Counted from the stretch's first letter, positions 36,487 through 50,794 are shown. The stretch is 64,000 bases of DNA from Pratylenchus scribneri (GCA_030063045.1 JAQSEB010000010.1:2659501-2723500); one strand, 5' to 3'. The notes: a model not told the origin generated them from the sequence alone. Numbers and translations: made by a program.

Positions 36487-39116
36487 TCAAATGAGCAAAA
36501 TTATTCAATGGCTTTCTACTAGCCTTAATAAATATATTATTTTTTAATGAATTTGATAAAAATTAAATTTTTAAAAAAAGAAGGAAAATGCGGGTTCAAA
36601 AATGAAAAGGAAGTGAATGTAGTGGGGGGGGGGGGGGGGGGGGGGAATGGGAAAAGAAAATGAATGAATAAAAATAAATAATCAACATGGCCTATAAGTA
36701 AAAATGGCCAAAATGTTCAATTTAATCTTTAAGAATCTATCAAAGCAAATTTGTAAAAAATTTAAGGAACTTTTCTATCTAAAAAATTCAAGAATTTGGT
36801 GTGACCAAAAACCGAAAATTCTTGAATTTGTTTCGGAAAAACCCTTTCTCCCGGGATTGACTCATCCACGCGCTTCCAGCAAAAAAAAGCAATAGAGAAA
36901 GGGAAGGATGGAAATGGAATGAGCGTGGAGGACAACAGCTTTTTTATGCAGAGGCAATAACGTTGGTTGGGGGCAAAAAGTAGAGCCAGCCGGTTCTCTG
37001 TGTCCCCCAACAATCGTCCTCTCTCCGCGGGGGTTATTGATGGGATGGGGCATGCGGCGACCTTCATTCACTTTTTGCGCTGCAAAAGAAATAAAAATAG
37101 AATAAAAAGAAAAGAAATTGGACACATGAAAATGAGGAAACAATTCGGGAATGAAGCCGCATAAATGTGGACTGGATCAAGGATTAATGAATAATTCTTA
37201 TGTGATTTTATAGAGTGGAAAATGGAATATTCTTTGATATCAAAATCATTGATAAATTATCAAAATTAACAGAATTATGGACAAAAAATCCGCGGCATTC
37301 TTTTATTTCCCTTTATGACAATGAAGACAATGAAAATATTCCCCGAGGGAATATTCACCGTTTTCCTCTCCATTTTTGAAAGGGAAAGTGAATATGAATT
37401 TATCCTCAGGGCCAAATTTTTGAAATTGATCAAACAGAGGAATTTATTAATTACATAAATTGAATTTGAATATTCTGCCGAATTTATCTTTCGCAGGGCT
37501 TATAAATGGGGCAGTCAAGAAGGAAGCTAATGGATCCGAAAATTTTATAGCATTTTTCGTTGATTTGTTGGTATCATCCATTCAAATTATATTGAGGGAA
37601 ATTATGGGTGGGAAAATGAATGTTGATAAGGAAATATGTATATATTATTAATATTATTGCCAGATAAGCCATCTTTGCGAGAATTGTGAAGAATCACACC
37701 AATGACCAATCCCATTTTTCAGCAATAAAATTTTGGGCTCCCATTTTTCCAGTACATTTCATTTTAAATATTATTTACTTCTCCCAGCGATATTGCCTAT
37801 GAAAATGAATGGACAATTGGGAAATTATTTAAATTGTGAAGAATAAATGGACAGGACATTGGAATTGGAAATATTACCATTTTATACCTAAACCATAATA
37901 ATTTATTTTATATCAATTGCATTCCCCCATCCCCCAGAGCAATGGATTTGATCACTTTTCTTTTTCACAGCGCCAATTTTTATGGTTGGCTTATTATTGC
38001 GCGAGGACGGCATCAATGCATGAAAAAGGGGAATTGGGAGGAGGTCAATTCAATTAAAGATGGACGAAATGCGAAGGGGATGGGGGCATTTCCCCTTGAT
38101 TGGAAGTGACAATTTGTGCGCAGAGCCAATCTACGCAAAATTTATTGCCGACTTTTTTGATCTCCATTGACGATAAGCATTTTTTAATTAATTTTGGGAA
38201 AATGGTGGATGATGGCACACAATTCAATAATTTGCCATTCATTCAAATTCAGAACGAACAAATATTGCGCATTGCACTTTTCCCGCAAATGGGACGATAA
38301 AGGGGGAATGGAGTGATAGTCTCTTTGGCCATTCCCAGTGGCCCATTCCCCCTCCTCTTTTGGCCATCGATTGGCGCCGGCATTCTCCCCTTTAGCCCAT
38401 TTTGGCCTTTATGCCATAAAATGAGCCAGCAGCTGGCCATAAAAGGAAAAAGAGAGAAAATATATATTGGGACCTTGTTTTCATGAGAGGATTGAAATTG
38501 AAGGGAATATAGGGAATAGGGTAGGGAGTGGATAAATAGAAAAGAGTGTAAACAAATATGGCCAATGGAACGGGAAAATAAAACAACAATTCCCAAAAAA
38601 GCGGATTTATATTCACTGATTTTGGCCAGTTGAATGATTCATTATTTAAACATAAAATTCAGCAGTAATTTCCATTTGAATATGTAAAACCATTATTCAA
38701 AATTTGCGCGAAATTCAATTCCCATTAAAAAGAGAATCACAGCCGCCCCAAATTGGCATTGTTGTGTAATTGCAGAGAAGGCACAAACAAACAACAATGT
38801 GAAATTTAATGAATGGAATTAAAATTGGGCGGGGAGCAGCATTTCCGCATTTTGTTGGCTGGCAAAAAGTTTAGGCAGTGAATTGTGAAGGTCATCCGTC
38901 CCCATTTCCTTCCATTCATTCATTCATTTTGCACCACAAAAACACTCAACAAATCATCAAATGCGCGAATTCACTGTTGACTATTCCACATTAAATCATT
39001 CATTTATACAGCGGAAATTGAATTAATCAAGACAAAAAAAGGGCAAGGACGTCCCAAAAAATTAAAAATAGTTTATTTGTTTAAATTGATTGAGAATTTA
39101 TAATAAATTAAATTGA
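36487..39116. other. Gene-poor intergenic region
   Basis: I find no supported gene. It holds a 22-base G run (36624-36645), a relatively GC-rich patch at about 36850-37080, and an open stretch at 38100-38300 (+) reading LLPTFLISIDDKHFLINFG that I could not attach to any family or exon chain. Confidence 0.45.
36624..36645 (+). repeat. Homopolymeric G run (22 bp)
   Basis: Twenty-two uninterrupted G on the plus strand, in intergenic DNA upstream of anc-1. It could form G-quadruplex DNA. The length may be uncertain for sequencing reasons. Confidence 0.85.
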
Positions 39117-41451
39117 TCAAATTGAGGATTGATTTTCCGGCAAATCCAATTGATCTCGCAGAAGGCGAATCTTCGATTTGACAATGTCCCAACAAAAATA
39201 GCAGCCAATCACGTGTCTTTCCCTTTCCGGGATGCCCAATAGGCGATAACTGCTTCGGGCATGCAGCAGCCGAGTGTTGGCCCAAAGAACGGTGTCACCT
39301 TTAGTAGAGGGGAATGTTAAAATATATTTCGATTGGATAGTCAAATGAATTCAATCATTTGGTTAACAAAATTAAAGAATATTCCAAATAATGTTAAATA
39401 TTGCAAACTATTGGAAACAGAAAATTCGAGCCGATTTCAATTCAATTAAAATTCACGGATTTATCCCATATAAATCCCCATAAGATACTGTACAGAAACT
39501 GACCAGTTTCCAAAGGGAATATCAATTTATTTTCGGGGGCATAACAATATTGGGTGAATGTTTTGAGTGCATCATAGATTTGCTGGATTAGCATTGGATC
39601 ATCAATGTCAATGAACCAACTGAATTGGCGGGAATTAAATGGAATGAAATTGAGGCCACCAACCTGCGCATCACATTCCCAAATTGAACTTTCACAATTT
39701 TGTTTCCATCCAATCTGCAAAAAAAGGAATTCAAAATAATTGATGAATATTTGGATGGAGACATTAAAATGGATGAATTTCATACAATTTTTTATGGTTT
39801 ATTATGGTATCATTTACATGTTCCTTTGTGTCCATAACTCACTTGAATGTTTTATGCCTGGCGACCATATCAAAATCGAATCGTTCCTCTGTCCCATCCA
39901 TCAATTTGTGCACATCAAAGCCTTCTTCTATGAATTCCAATGGAATTGAGGCAAGAAGCCGAAAATATTCCGGATAAAGTTGAGACATCTGTTGGGCCCA
40001 TCAAAAAGAATTTTACAAACCCTTTGCATGTTTACCAATTCGCCAACATGAAATCCATCGACGAACATGCTTCAAAAATAAACGAAATAAAGAATGAATT
40101 GGTATTTGATTGAGAATGAATTTGATTCTATTGGAATTCCCGAATAATATCATTTTATAAACTAGCAAGGTGCCATAATTAAATATTCCAATTTTCATTC
40201 ATAATATCCCACATTGTGTCACCTTAATCCGCCACCACATTCTGCCCTCCTTTTCATGTGCAACATTTGCAAATTTGGTGGATGCTCCAACGATGGAAAG
40301 TCCGTATGATAGGGCAATTCGGCAGTGTTGGCTGAAAAATTTGTCCTCATTTTAATTGTTGGACCCTAAAGAACCAACCATAAGCCATATTGCTGGCATC
40401 CGGCTTTGGAAAAACCCCGAAAATATCTCTTTTATGTGGTATTAATATTCGGCATTATTTGGATGTGTTTTACCCAAAATGATTGCGCTCAAGTAAGCCA
40501 ATCCTCTTCACAATCTGTTCCAACACTTCATTCCCCTCTCCTTCAGTGGCCCCTTTCAAGACGGCAATTCCGTCAACACATACGGCAGTCAGAAAATCGT
40601 GTAATGTCTAAAAATTGAGGGAATGAATGGATTGCCAAATGCAGGAATGAATTTAAGGTCTAAATGTTAGGTAAGTAAAAGCATCTTAAACATGTTTGTG
40701 GTGTAGTCTAATAAACCAATACCAACTTTGTCATTTTCCATGAATTCATTGTGCCCAAATCGTTGGAGGCCTCCATCTTCGCCGTTTTTCTCCATTCGTT
40801 TTCTGTCCCAAAGTTTGACGCATTCTCGGCCCAAATAAATTTGTCGTCTCTTTTGTGCCACACTTTCAAGGCCAGGACAACGGGTTTTTAGCCAAGATTT
40901 GTCAAAACTTTTCGAGGAATAAATGTTTCCCTTTAACGCAAGATTACCGACTACAAATTTGTCCGGGCCATTTCAAAATGAGGCAATTCCCATTTTCATC
41001 CAATTCGATATTGTCCGGCTTCACATTCGTGTCGAAATCGCGCATTGTATGAATTCGACCCTCAATGGAGAATTAAGGGGTATTATGGGTGAATTTAGGG
41101 CTTATATCAGTCAGCGAAATACATTTTGAAACCCTGTGGGTATATCCAATTCCCCTTTCATTAATCTATTAATAATCCGCCTTACTTTCATGGAATGGCT
41201 AATTGAATATGTTTTTTGGTCGGGCGAAGAATCACTGAATAAAAATTGCCATTGAAAATTTTCCACAAAATTCGGGAAACAAACCGAAGCCAAACATAGG
41301 GAAATAATCCGCTGGATCCTTTAAAATTTTGGAAAAATCCAATCGGCAATTGAATCCCTTTATTTTTACCATCTTTGAATTCCACACGAATTGCACGTTT
41401 TTCTGCTAAATTGACAACTGCTCGAATGGAATATGTTCTAGTTAAATGCAT
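39117..41451 (-). CDS. Gamma-butyrobetaine / trimethyllysine dioxygenase family protein
   Basis: Member of the Fe(II)/2-oxoglutarate dioxygenases of carnitine synthesis (BBOX1/TMLHE). The N-terminus [19 protein letters not shown] is followed by exons with [30 protein letters not shown], then [20 protein letters not shown]. That last exon carries the HxD iron-binding pair. Next come [25 protein letters not shown] and [17 protein letters not shown] (distal His, and the Arg that binds 2-oxoglutarate), ending ENQSSI and TGA at 39117-39119. The amino-terminal Cys zinc motif usual after PxVWLRDxC in BBOX1 is not visible in the expected place. It may lie in an exon I missed or be lost. The choice between the two enzymes is uncertain. 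Exon limits in the first half are approximate. Confidence 0.82.
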
Positions 41452-41599
41452 TTTTATCTATTTTTTGGAGGTAAATTTATCAAAAAGGGTCAAAAATTTT
41501 GGGCGAGGAATTCCAGCAGCAACAGCAATTGACGACCAAATTGATTATAATTTATGTTTTTTTCCCGTTATCCGCACACATTGATGAAATTACTAGCGA

Positions 41600-42474
41600 A
41601 AACATTTTAAACATGTAAAGATTTTGTTATAGCAATTAGAAAGAATGACATCAACATTAGCCATTTTTATATAGTAGTTTTCATTCATTAGTATCACATC
41701 CAAATTAGCCTTAGGCAACAAAGTTCAAAAGGCAAATTCTCCTCCATTCTTCTTATTGTAATGCGAAACATGACCCAATTTTTATTAACAAATGAAGATT
41801 AAATAGGTAATCACTGATCAAAGTCCATTCTTAATAGAAAAACTGCATCGGTTCCTACCTATTCCCCGTTCCTCCATCATTTTAGCAATAAAATTTTCCA
41901 AATCCTCTAAAGGAATTCAATAAAATATTAAGAAAATCCAAATTTAAACTACTCAAATTGATAAATAATTCCATTAGCATCATTAGAACATGTTTATTTG
42001 ATTGAAAATCAGCAAAATAAAAGCTGAAAATTAAAAAACAAAATCAATTTTTGAGATCAAGGGTACGGTATGTAGAAAAAGCCAATTGGATATATGTTTA
42101 AATCTTCGCAAAATTACTGTTGCTGAATTGGATGAGATATTGCATAGATAGAGAAAACAACAGAATTTGATTTTTTTTCCGGGCCGACCCAAACCCAACC
42201 CAACCTCAGTCCCAGAGTCCTCCATTTTTATTCCCATATTCATTCATTCCATTTGGGAGTTGGGACAACTATCTGCTGCTGTCCATTCACCCACCTCTAC
42301 CTTCCACGCTATCGAACTTTCAATTGACCTTTATTAAATAGCAAACCCAACTTTGCTTAAGTCTAAGCAATTGGCAATATTAATTTCATCATAATCAAAC
42401 ACTTTATAATTTTTATTATTTTAAGCGATCATATTAAATTATCAAATAATTGAAAAAGCTAGAATTGAAAAGCA
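41600..42474. other. Upstream region of eEF1A
   Basis: Intergenic region between the divergent dioxygenase (-) and eEF1A (+) genes. AT-rich with a few GC-richer stretches at about 42170-42300. It probably contains both promoters. No ORF I can support. Confidence 0.5.
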
Positions 42475-44300
<1,826 letters not shown>

Positions 44301-44545
44301 CCGGAAATGATGAATTATTGATGACTTCGGAGACACTTTATATTATTCTATCTTTAAATATTAAATTCTCGTCTTCGAAAACCCCCATCATTTTTTCCGT
44401 TGTTGTTTTCGATATAACTTGAAGATAAAATTGTTCTTGTTAAAGATAAACTTTTTGTCTAAATTAATCAATCGGTTCAAATAACCAAATTAGAGAATTC
44501 TGGTTTATATTTATATTTCGATGGAATACTTTATTAGAACATCCA

Positions 44546-45231
44546 ATGTCATTTTCATATTTGAGGAGCTTTTTTCATCCAAGCAAATCAATTTATAAAA
44601 ATATTTTCTGCACTAAACGTCCAACCATCTTGTCCACTTTCATCCAACAACTTTCAATGTCCGACGAAGTGGAAAAAGCCAGAACAGCGGTGCCACCGGC
44701 AGACAGCGGAGATACAATTTTTGGGAAAATAATTCGCAAAGAAATTCCGGCTAAAATTATCTACGAAGATGACACGGTTTAATTTTAGTTCTTTTGACTG
44801 ATTTGATATTTTTTTAGGTTCTCGCCTTCCATGATGTGAGTCCACAAGCGCCAATCCATTTCCTGGTGATCCCGAAAAAGGCAATTTCTTCTATGGATGC
44901 TTGCAAACCGGAAGTAAGATTAATTCTACTTCAATTAATTTAAATGATATTTTATTAGGATGAAGCTATACTCGGAAAATTAATGTTTACGGCTAAGAAA
45001 ATTGCAAACGAACAGGGCTTGACCAATGGCTATAGAATTGTGGTGGTAAGTCGAAGTTAACCAAAAACAATACCATAAATATTTTATCATTTTTAGAACA
45101 ATGGGAAAGACGGATGCCAGGTAAAATATTCATTGAATTAATTATTCCATTTAATTTTAATTTCCTAGAGTGTCTTCCATCTTCACCTTCATGTGATGGG
45201 CGGACGACAATTGGGCTGGCCGCCGGGCTAA
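44546..45231 (+). CDS. hint-1: HINT-type histidine triad protein
   Basis: HINT proteins are nucleoside phosphoramidase/AMP-lysine hydrolases. Exons: 44546-44776, 44818-44913, 44959-45045, 45097-45120, 45169-45231, in phase, 166 residues. Family signatures: [60 protein letters not shown] and the end [17 protein letters not shown] is the histidine triad. Usual HINT1 proteins have about 126 residues. Here a first ATG at 44546 adds 37 residues that are basic and Ser-rich without acidic residues before MSDEVEKA, resembling a mitochondrial leader. An internal ATG at 44657 gives the ordinary length. It lies about 250 bp downstream of eEF1A. Confidence 0.95.
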
Positions 45232-45391
45232 TGAATTGAAGAAATTATTGGATCAACAAATATTATGTTTTTTGTGTTAAATAATTTATCGCTTCATAAA
45301 TGATATTTGAAAAAGATAAAATGATTTAAAGAATTAACAAATGGATGAAGAATAGGAAAATCTATCTTGTTTCATAGGCCCTTTTCTTACA

Positions 45392-46756
45392 CTATTTTGC
45401 ATTTTCCTTCCAAGAGCATGTTCCATCTTCGTAAACTTCCTTTGGGTTTTAATGAATTTAAAAATGGGCAATAAAATAAAATAAAACCTTTTTCCAAATT
45501 GGTGCCTTCTCTTTTAATGCATCGATCAGCCATTCGGTGGCCGCAATTGCCTCTTTTCTCTGGGGAGCACTTGTTGCGATTAGCACACTTGTTTCACCGA
45601 CTGGCACATTCCTTTAAATTAATTAGTATTATAATTGATTAATTTAATAAATATCATGAAATCTATTCCCTAAAATAATCCTAACCTATATTTTGATTAA
45701 TAACAAAAAATTGACTGACCCAAGTCGATGATGAATGGCAATTCTCAAAATTGTTGGATATTTGTGCCGAACCTCTCGACAAAGTTGTGAAAGAATGGGA
45801 TAGGCCATTGTTTCGTAGGCTTCATATTCCAATTGTTTAACCATTTTTGCATCAAATGTGTCCCGGGTTGTTCCTAATCTAGTCAATTATGCCGAATATT
45901 ATCCAATAAAATGTGTAATTTAATTACCAATAAACACTGAATTTGCCCCACAATTTGGTGAATTGATCCATTCAATTCCTTTCGTTGCATCAATTTTTGT
46001 TTTGTCCAAAATAATTTGATCGCAAATTTGATGTTGAAAATGAGAAATGATTTCATGCAATGGAATAAAAGTTGGGCAATCGATGAAAACAATTCTCCAC
46101 CCTTCTCCATCCATTGATTTGGCCGATTCGAGTGTTTTCAAATAGGAAGGCCAAACAATTTGATCAAAATAGCTTAAATTGATTGGTGGAAAATTAAATG
46201 CAAATAAATATAAATTTACCCAATTTCATCCGGCGGATCATAACTGCGTTGTAATCTTCGTTTTCTACAAAGTTCTTTGTCAATTTTTAGAAATATTGAA
46301 TGGTCAATTTTGGTGAATAAATCCAAATCCGTAATCATATTCCCCTCAACCACAATTATATCCATTTGATTGGATATTTCGAAGATTTTTTGCCACATTT
46401 GATTATAATTTAGCTGTAAATTAATTATATATATTAATTTAAATCAATTTAAATAAACCGCTTCAATTTGATCATAATCATAGAAAATAATTGAAGGATT
46501 TTCGGCATTTGCGATTGTTTTCACTTCTTCTTTGCATTTATAAAAATCATCCTGCTTGATTAGTCCAGCCTTTATGCCATTTTCATTCAACTGAATATTA
46601 AATATCTTTAAGAGGAATTTTAATAATTAAAAATACCAATTTTGTAAATTCGTCGGCCAATGTGCTTTTGCCTGTATTCGTACAACCAACTATGCCGAGA
46701 ATTTTGGCCCTTGATGTCGCATATTTTCGCCCAAAAATTGACTTCAAATTTTGCAT
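45392..46756 (-). CDS. Nicotinamide riboside kinase - molybdopterin synthase large subunit (MOCS2B) fusion
   Basis: Exons (5' to 3'): 46637-46756, 46459-46590, 46220-46413, 45928-46172, 45720-45873, 45488-45611, 45392-45439. All phases close, giving 338 residues. The first ~205 residues are NRK-like (NR + ATP to NMN): P-loop ILGIVGCTNTGKSTLADEF, KQDDFYK, IVVEGNMI, the lid ELCRKRRLQRSYDPPDEIG and YFDQIVWPSYLK. The last ~130 are MoaE/MOCS2B, which transfers sulfur to precursor Z with MOCS2A: NSPNCGANSVFIGTTRDTF, LEYEAYETMAYP, HHRLG, PVGETSVLIATSAPQRKEAI and the catalytic-Lys segment APIWKKEVYEDG. The NRK end and MoaE start lie inside one exon (45928-46172), so the fusion does not depend on a splice prediction. 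Confidence 0.92.
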
Positions 46757-46971
46757 ATAAAATTTTAAAAAATTAATGATGAAAATTTTGAAAAAAAGAA
46801 TATAAATAGAGGGTCAAAAAACCAGTTCAAATATCATTCAAAATAAATTGTAAATATATTTTTTAGATTTAAATTGTTGTGCAAGTCATCAAAAAAAGAT
46901 CATTCATGAAATAAAAATAAATTAATTTCTCCATTTTATTCTTTTCATCCAATTCTGGTTTCTATCCATTG

Positions 46972-47556
46972 GCCACTGTTCCTCCTTCTTCCGCCGCCGC
47001 CACTCCTCGAAGATTTCCGTATGAAGATAGGACCTAAAGATTTTAAATAAAACATTTTTCCCTCTCCTCCTTTACCCAATTATCTGTTTCCGGCTCATCC
47101 TCCTGTTCATGAGTGATGTACATGCCTAAATATTTTATTCAAAAATAATTCAAAATCAATCAAACCCAGTGGATTCAGTTCAAGGTTCGTTGTTTCATAA
47201 AAGGCATTCACCAAACGGGTGTTCTCTTCGTTCGATAAATTCTTCAGCCCTAAATTCACTCAATGAATATTAATTTGAAAATTAATTTATTAATTTACCT
47301 TTCAAATTTTGCTTTAATTCATCATCAATTCCTTTGCAAATTTCAACGATGACATTTGGAATTTTGTTGACCTCAATGAAGGAATTCTGCATCAGTAATT
47401 GCAAGAAATGTCTGTGAAGGTCGCTGAAATTTCGGTTTAATAATTATTTTATAATTTCATTATTTAATTTTACCCATATTCACCGCATATTTGGACCAAT
47501 TTTTCGTATGCCTGACGGTGAGATTGTTGTTGATTTGTGGTTGAAGTTGATGCCAT
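46972..47556 (-). CDS. Small protein of unknown function
   Basis: Start MASTSTTNQQQSHRQAYEKL at 47554-47556, followed by short exons reading DLHRHFLQLLMQNSFIEVNK, LKNLSNEENTRLVNAFYET, MYITHEQEDEPETDNW and a Gly/Ala-rich end before TAG at 46972-46974. About 137 residues. The body is predicted helical and the tail acidic. I do not recognise the family. It sits 215 bp upstream of the NRK-MOCS2B gene and 161 bp downstream of the RRP1-like gene on the same strand, so it may be cotranscribed with both. Confidence 0.7.
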
Positions 47557-47717
47557 TCTGCAAAAATGTTTAATTGAATTGCATTTAAATTCAGATAAGA
47601 AAAAATATTGAATTAAATAAATCGAAATTGAAAAAGAACATCAAATGAATTAATGAAGATTTTATTAACAAAAAAAAAAAACAAACAATTAAAACATTCC
47701 TTAAATAATATTCTTCT

Positions 47718-48964
47718 TTATTTACTCGATATTCGCCTCTTTCTTCGATTCTTCTTCTTTTTAGGCAAATCCTCTTCCAATGGATGTGGAATTGGGTCCA
47801 TTCCTTTTGAAGCATTCTCAAATTTTTTACAAAGCCCATAAATTCGTTTTCGTCGTTTCGCCGACAATCCTTGCTGCTTTCCGGCCTCAAATAATTGTTC
47901 AGCAATTTTGGCATAATCAAATTCCAATCCAATTGAATGAGTCTGTAAATAATAATTTTATTAATTTAATTTTAAAATTGCCTCTTCGTCACTGCCATTT
48001 TCGGCCTCTTCTTCCATTTTATCTTCTTCCTCAGCTGTTGTGAATTCTTCTAATTTTTGTCTTTTGGAATTGGCCTGCTCTTCGGAGAAGTCATGAAGGA
48101 TTGTGTCAAAAATATCCGTGCAAATTGTCCCAAAGAAAGTGTCACTGAAAAATATCAACTTAATTCAAGGGTCCTTTTTAATTTATAAAAATTTAATTTT
48201 TTTATGAAATTATCTATTTTTTTGCATATTTAAATATGTTTTTAAAAATAGAGAGTCTTACGATATATTTTGTTGGAGTAGATTGATGTATGGACGAAGA
48301 AATTGTAAACATTTTTCCTTGCCGAATCCTCCATTTCCGGCAGCATTGTCCAATTCGTCCAGCCAAATCGAGGCGCAATGATATTTTAGTGATTCACTCA
48401 TTTTCGAATTTTGGGAAATTAATGTGGCGGAGAAGAAATTGAGGTATTGCATTGTCAAATCCGGGTCCCAATTTTGTTGAGCAAGCCGGCCAAATAAAGT
48501 TCGAACAATGCGACGCAAAAGCTAAATCAAAATCGAATGAATAATTATTAAATAATTTTGCAAACCATCAAAAATTTGTCCATCCGCCATCGATCAATGC
48601 CCGCCCATTCTTTTGACAATGAAAATATCATTGCATTGACAAATTCCAGCATTTCTTCTTCATTTTGGAAAAGATTGAACAAATCACAAATATTATCGGC
48701 TAATTCCTCTTGTAGAATCATTTTGTCCTGCATCCAAAGAGCATAATGAAGGCCTTTGCAAAGTCGAGCCATCGAATCGGAAGTGAAAGCTAAATTAAAT
48801 CAAAATAATTAGAAGTAATGAAGTAAAAAATAACCATTTTTGGCAGATTGTTGTTTGATATATTCTCGGAGAAAATTCAGTGCTCGTTTCCGAATTATTG
48901 CAGACTCGCCACTGGCCAAGCGTTGAGCAATAACGATTTCCGATTTTTTCATGTCTTCATCCAT
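47718..48964 (-). CDS. Ribosomal RNA processing protein 1 (RRP1/Nop52) homolog
   Basis: Nucleolar protein of 60S/27S pre-rRNA processing. The first exon starts MDEDMKKSEIVIAQRLASG. Later segments are MARLCKGLHYALWMQDK, LQEELADNICDLFNLFQ, EWAGIDRWRMDKFLMVCK (family GIDRxRLDKFYML), LRRIVRTLFGRLAQQNWD and SDTFFGTICTDIFDTILHD. A low-complexity acidic stretch is followed by a basic end (KKKKNRRKRRISSK, TAA at 47718-47720). The last intron (47943-47981, 39 bp) has no GT donor; only GAAGAG|GCAATT keeps the frame. Small for the family but with all core motifs. It is the first gene of a three-gene co-directional cluster. Confidence 0.9.
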
Positions 48965-49349
48965 CCCAATTTAATTGAATGCACTGGGTACCAGCAGTTA
49001 ATGATTATAAATTAACTCTCTAAAATTAAGAAGCTTTAATTGTAAAAAAAACAAATGTGAAATGTCTGTGATATAAATTATCGTTTTCGCGTCTCGCGGT
49101 CTCGCCTAAAAAGGTCTCCCAAAAATATTATTGTTTTTTTTCAGCAAGATTTCTCATCAGTTCAGTGCCAATTATAAAGAAAGAGCATATAAACTTTTTG
49201 TTTGGATTTGGACCCATTACCATTCGTAAGCCCAAAATATCTTACAAATTGGCCTTAAAAATTTTAAGCGTACTTTTATAATTCTTCCAAATATTCACCA
49301 CAAATTATTAATTTCTATTTTCTAATTCTAATATAGATAATACAATACT

Positions 49350-50478
49350 ATGATGGCCTCTCCAAATAATAATACACAACAATCTGGCACAATTTTGCTC
49401 ACGATTAATAGCACAAACAACGACAATTTTGATATTAATGAATGGAAAGAAAGCAAAAACATTGGCGGGTTAAGGTCTGTTTTTCTATTATTTATATCTT
49501 TGAATAATATCTGAATTTAGTTGCCTTAAAGCGGAACGGAATCAATTGAATGGAGAACCTAAGTTGGATCTGTCCATCATCTGCAATGAAGAATGCAAAG
49601 ATAAACTTTGGTTGGCCAAAGTCAACATTTCAATTGAATGCAAGCAGAAAAACCGTTGTTCAAGAAAATTCAAAGAAAAAAATTGCTACTTTCATAATGG
49701 CAGTGTTTTTGAATTTAATGATGTATTCTTCAATTGGAATCGCGATGAAGAAACAATTTTGAAGGTTGAACTCAATGTACATCGAAGCAATTCCCAGCAT
49801 AGGTTTATTCTTAATTTTTAATTGAATTAATTAATTGAATGTGCAGGTTGATGGCATTGGACACTGATTTGAGATTCATTTATTCTAGTCAAGAAGAAAA
49901 TGAACAAAGGAATATGGAAAGAGTCATCGCAGTGAACAAATATGTCAGTGTTAATAAAATTTTAAAATAAATTAATCTTTTAGGCATTGGCCTCAATTTC
50001 GGATTATTTTCGCAACTTATTTTTGGGCAATTGGCCAGAACGCCGGATGGATGGAAATGATTCATTCACAATCCATGAGGATGCTGGTTTTGATATTCGT
50101 GCATTTTCGACAATGATTTACGCCTCAATGGCAATGGGATGGATGGTGCATGAATCAAACATGTTCTCTACAATGGTCAAAGATCCACCGGATCCGATTT
50201 TAAACGGTTTTTAATTCATAAAATTATGAAAATAAAATTCAAAATTTTCAGACAGAATGGCCATGAAAATACTCAAACTCAGTGTCAAATACGATATTCC
50301 AATGATGATGAATTATTGCGAGGAATATTTGATCTCCCTTATTGAAGAACCATGTTTCACAAAAATGGAATTGCTTGAAGAGGCCGAACAATTGGGTCTT
50401 CATAAATTGAAGGTTAATCAAAATGATTTAAAGAATTTATAATATTAAAATTTTTTCTAGGAGCGGATATTGAAATGA
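49350..50478 (+). CDS. BTB/POZ-domain protein (MATH-like N-terminus)
   Basis: Exons 49350-49474, 49521-49802, 49847-49943, 49984-50206, 50252-50412, 50461-50478 join in phase (about 300 residues, TGA). The N-terminal half contains VFEFNDVFFNWN and repeated beta-like segments reminiscent of MATH domains. The C-terminal half has YFRNLFLGNWPERR, GFDIRAFSTMIYAS and MAMKILKLSVKYDIPMMMNY with CEEYLISL, the typical second half of a BTB fold (AxxLLxxAxxYxxxxLxxxCExYL). The front of the BTB domain is weak. Nematode genomes have many such proteins, often substrate adaptors for CUL3 ligases; that role is inferred. Confidence 0.8.
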
Positions 50479-50794
50479 TAGCGCTCATATAAGATGAAAT
50501 TTACATGCAAAATTGTGCCACAGCCACATTCCATAACCAATATATGAAATATTATTTGAAATAAATTATTCTTCATTTCCCTTCACTATTAAATTATCAC
50601 GAATAAAAATAAAAAAAACTTGAATGAATTAATTAATTCTTTGCTTCCTTCAATTAATAATGATTGATGAATATATTAATTTTTTTTCATCCATAAAATA
50701 TATAAGATATTTTTATTTTGTCCAATTCATTTTCAATTTTGATTTCGCTGGGCAGAGGGCTGCTCAATCAAACATATTTAATTGTATTTTTCGA

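Noticed and set aside
38054..38300. Plus-strand LLPTFLISIDDKHFLINFG stretch as an RNase Z-like exon
   Set aside because: Resemblance is limited to a few hydrophobic positions; no other motif or exon of that family is nearby.
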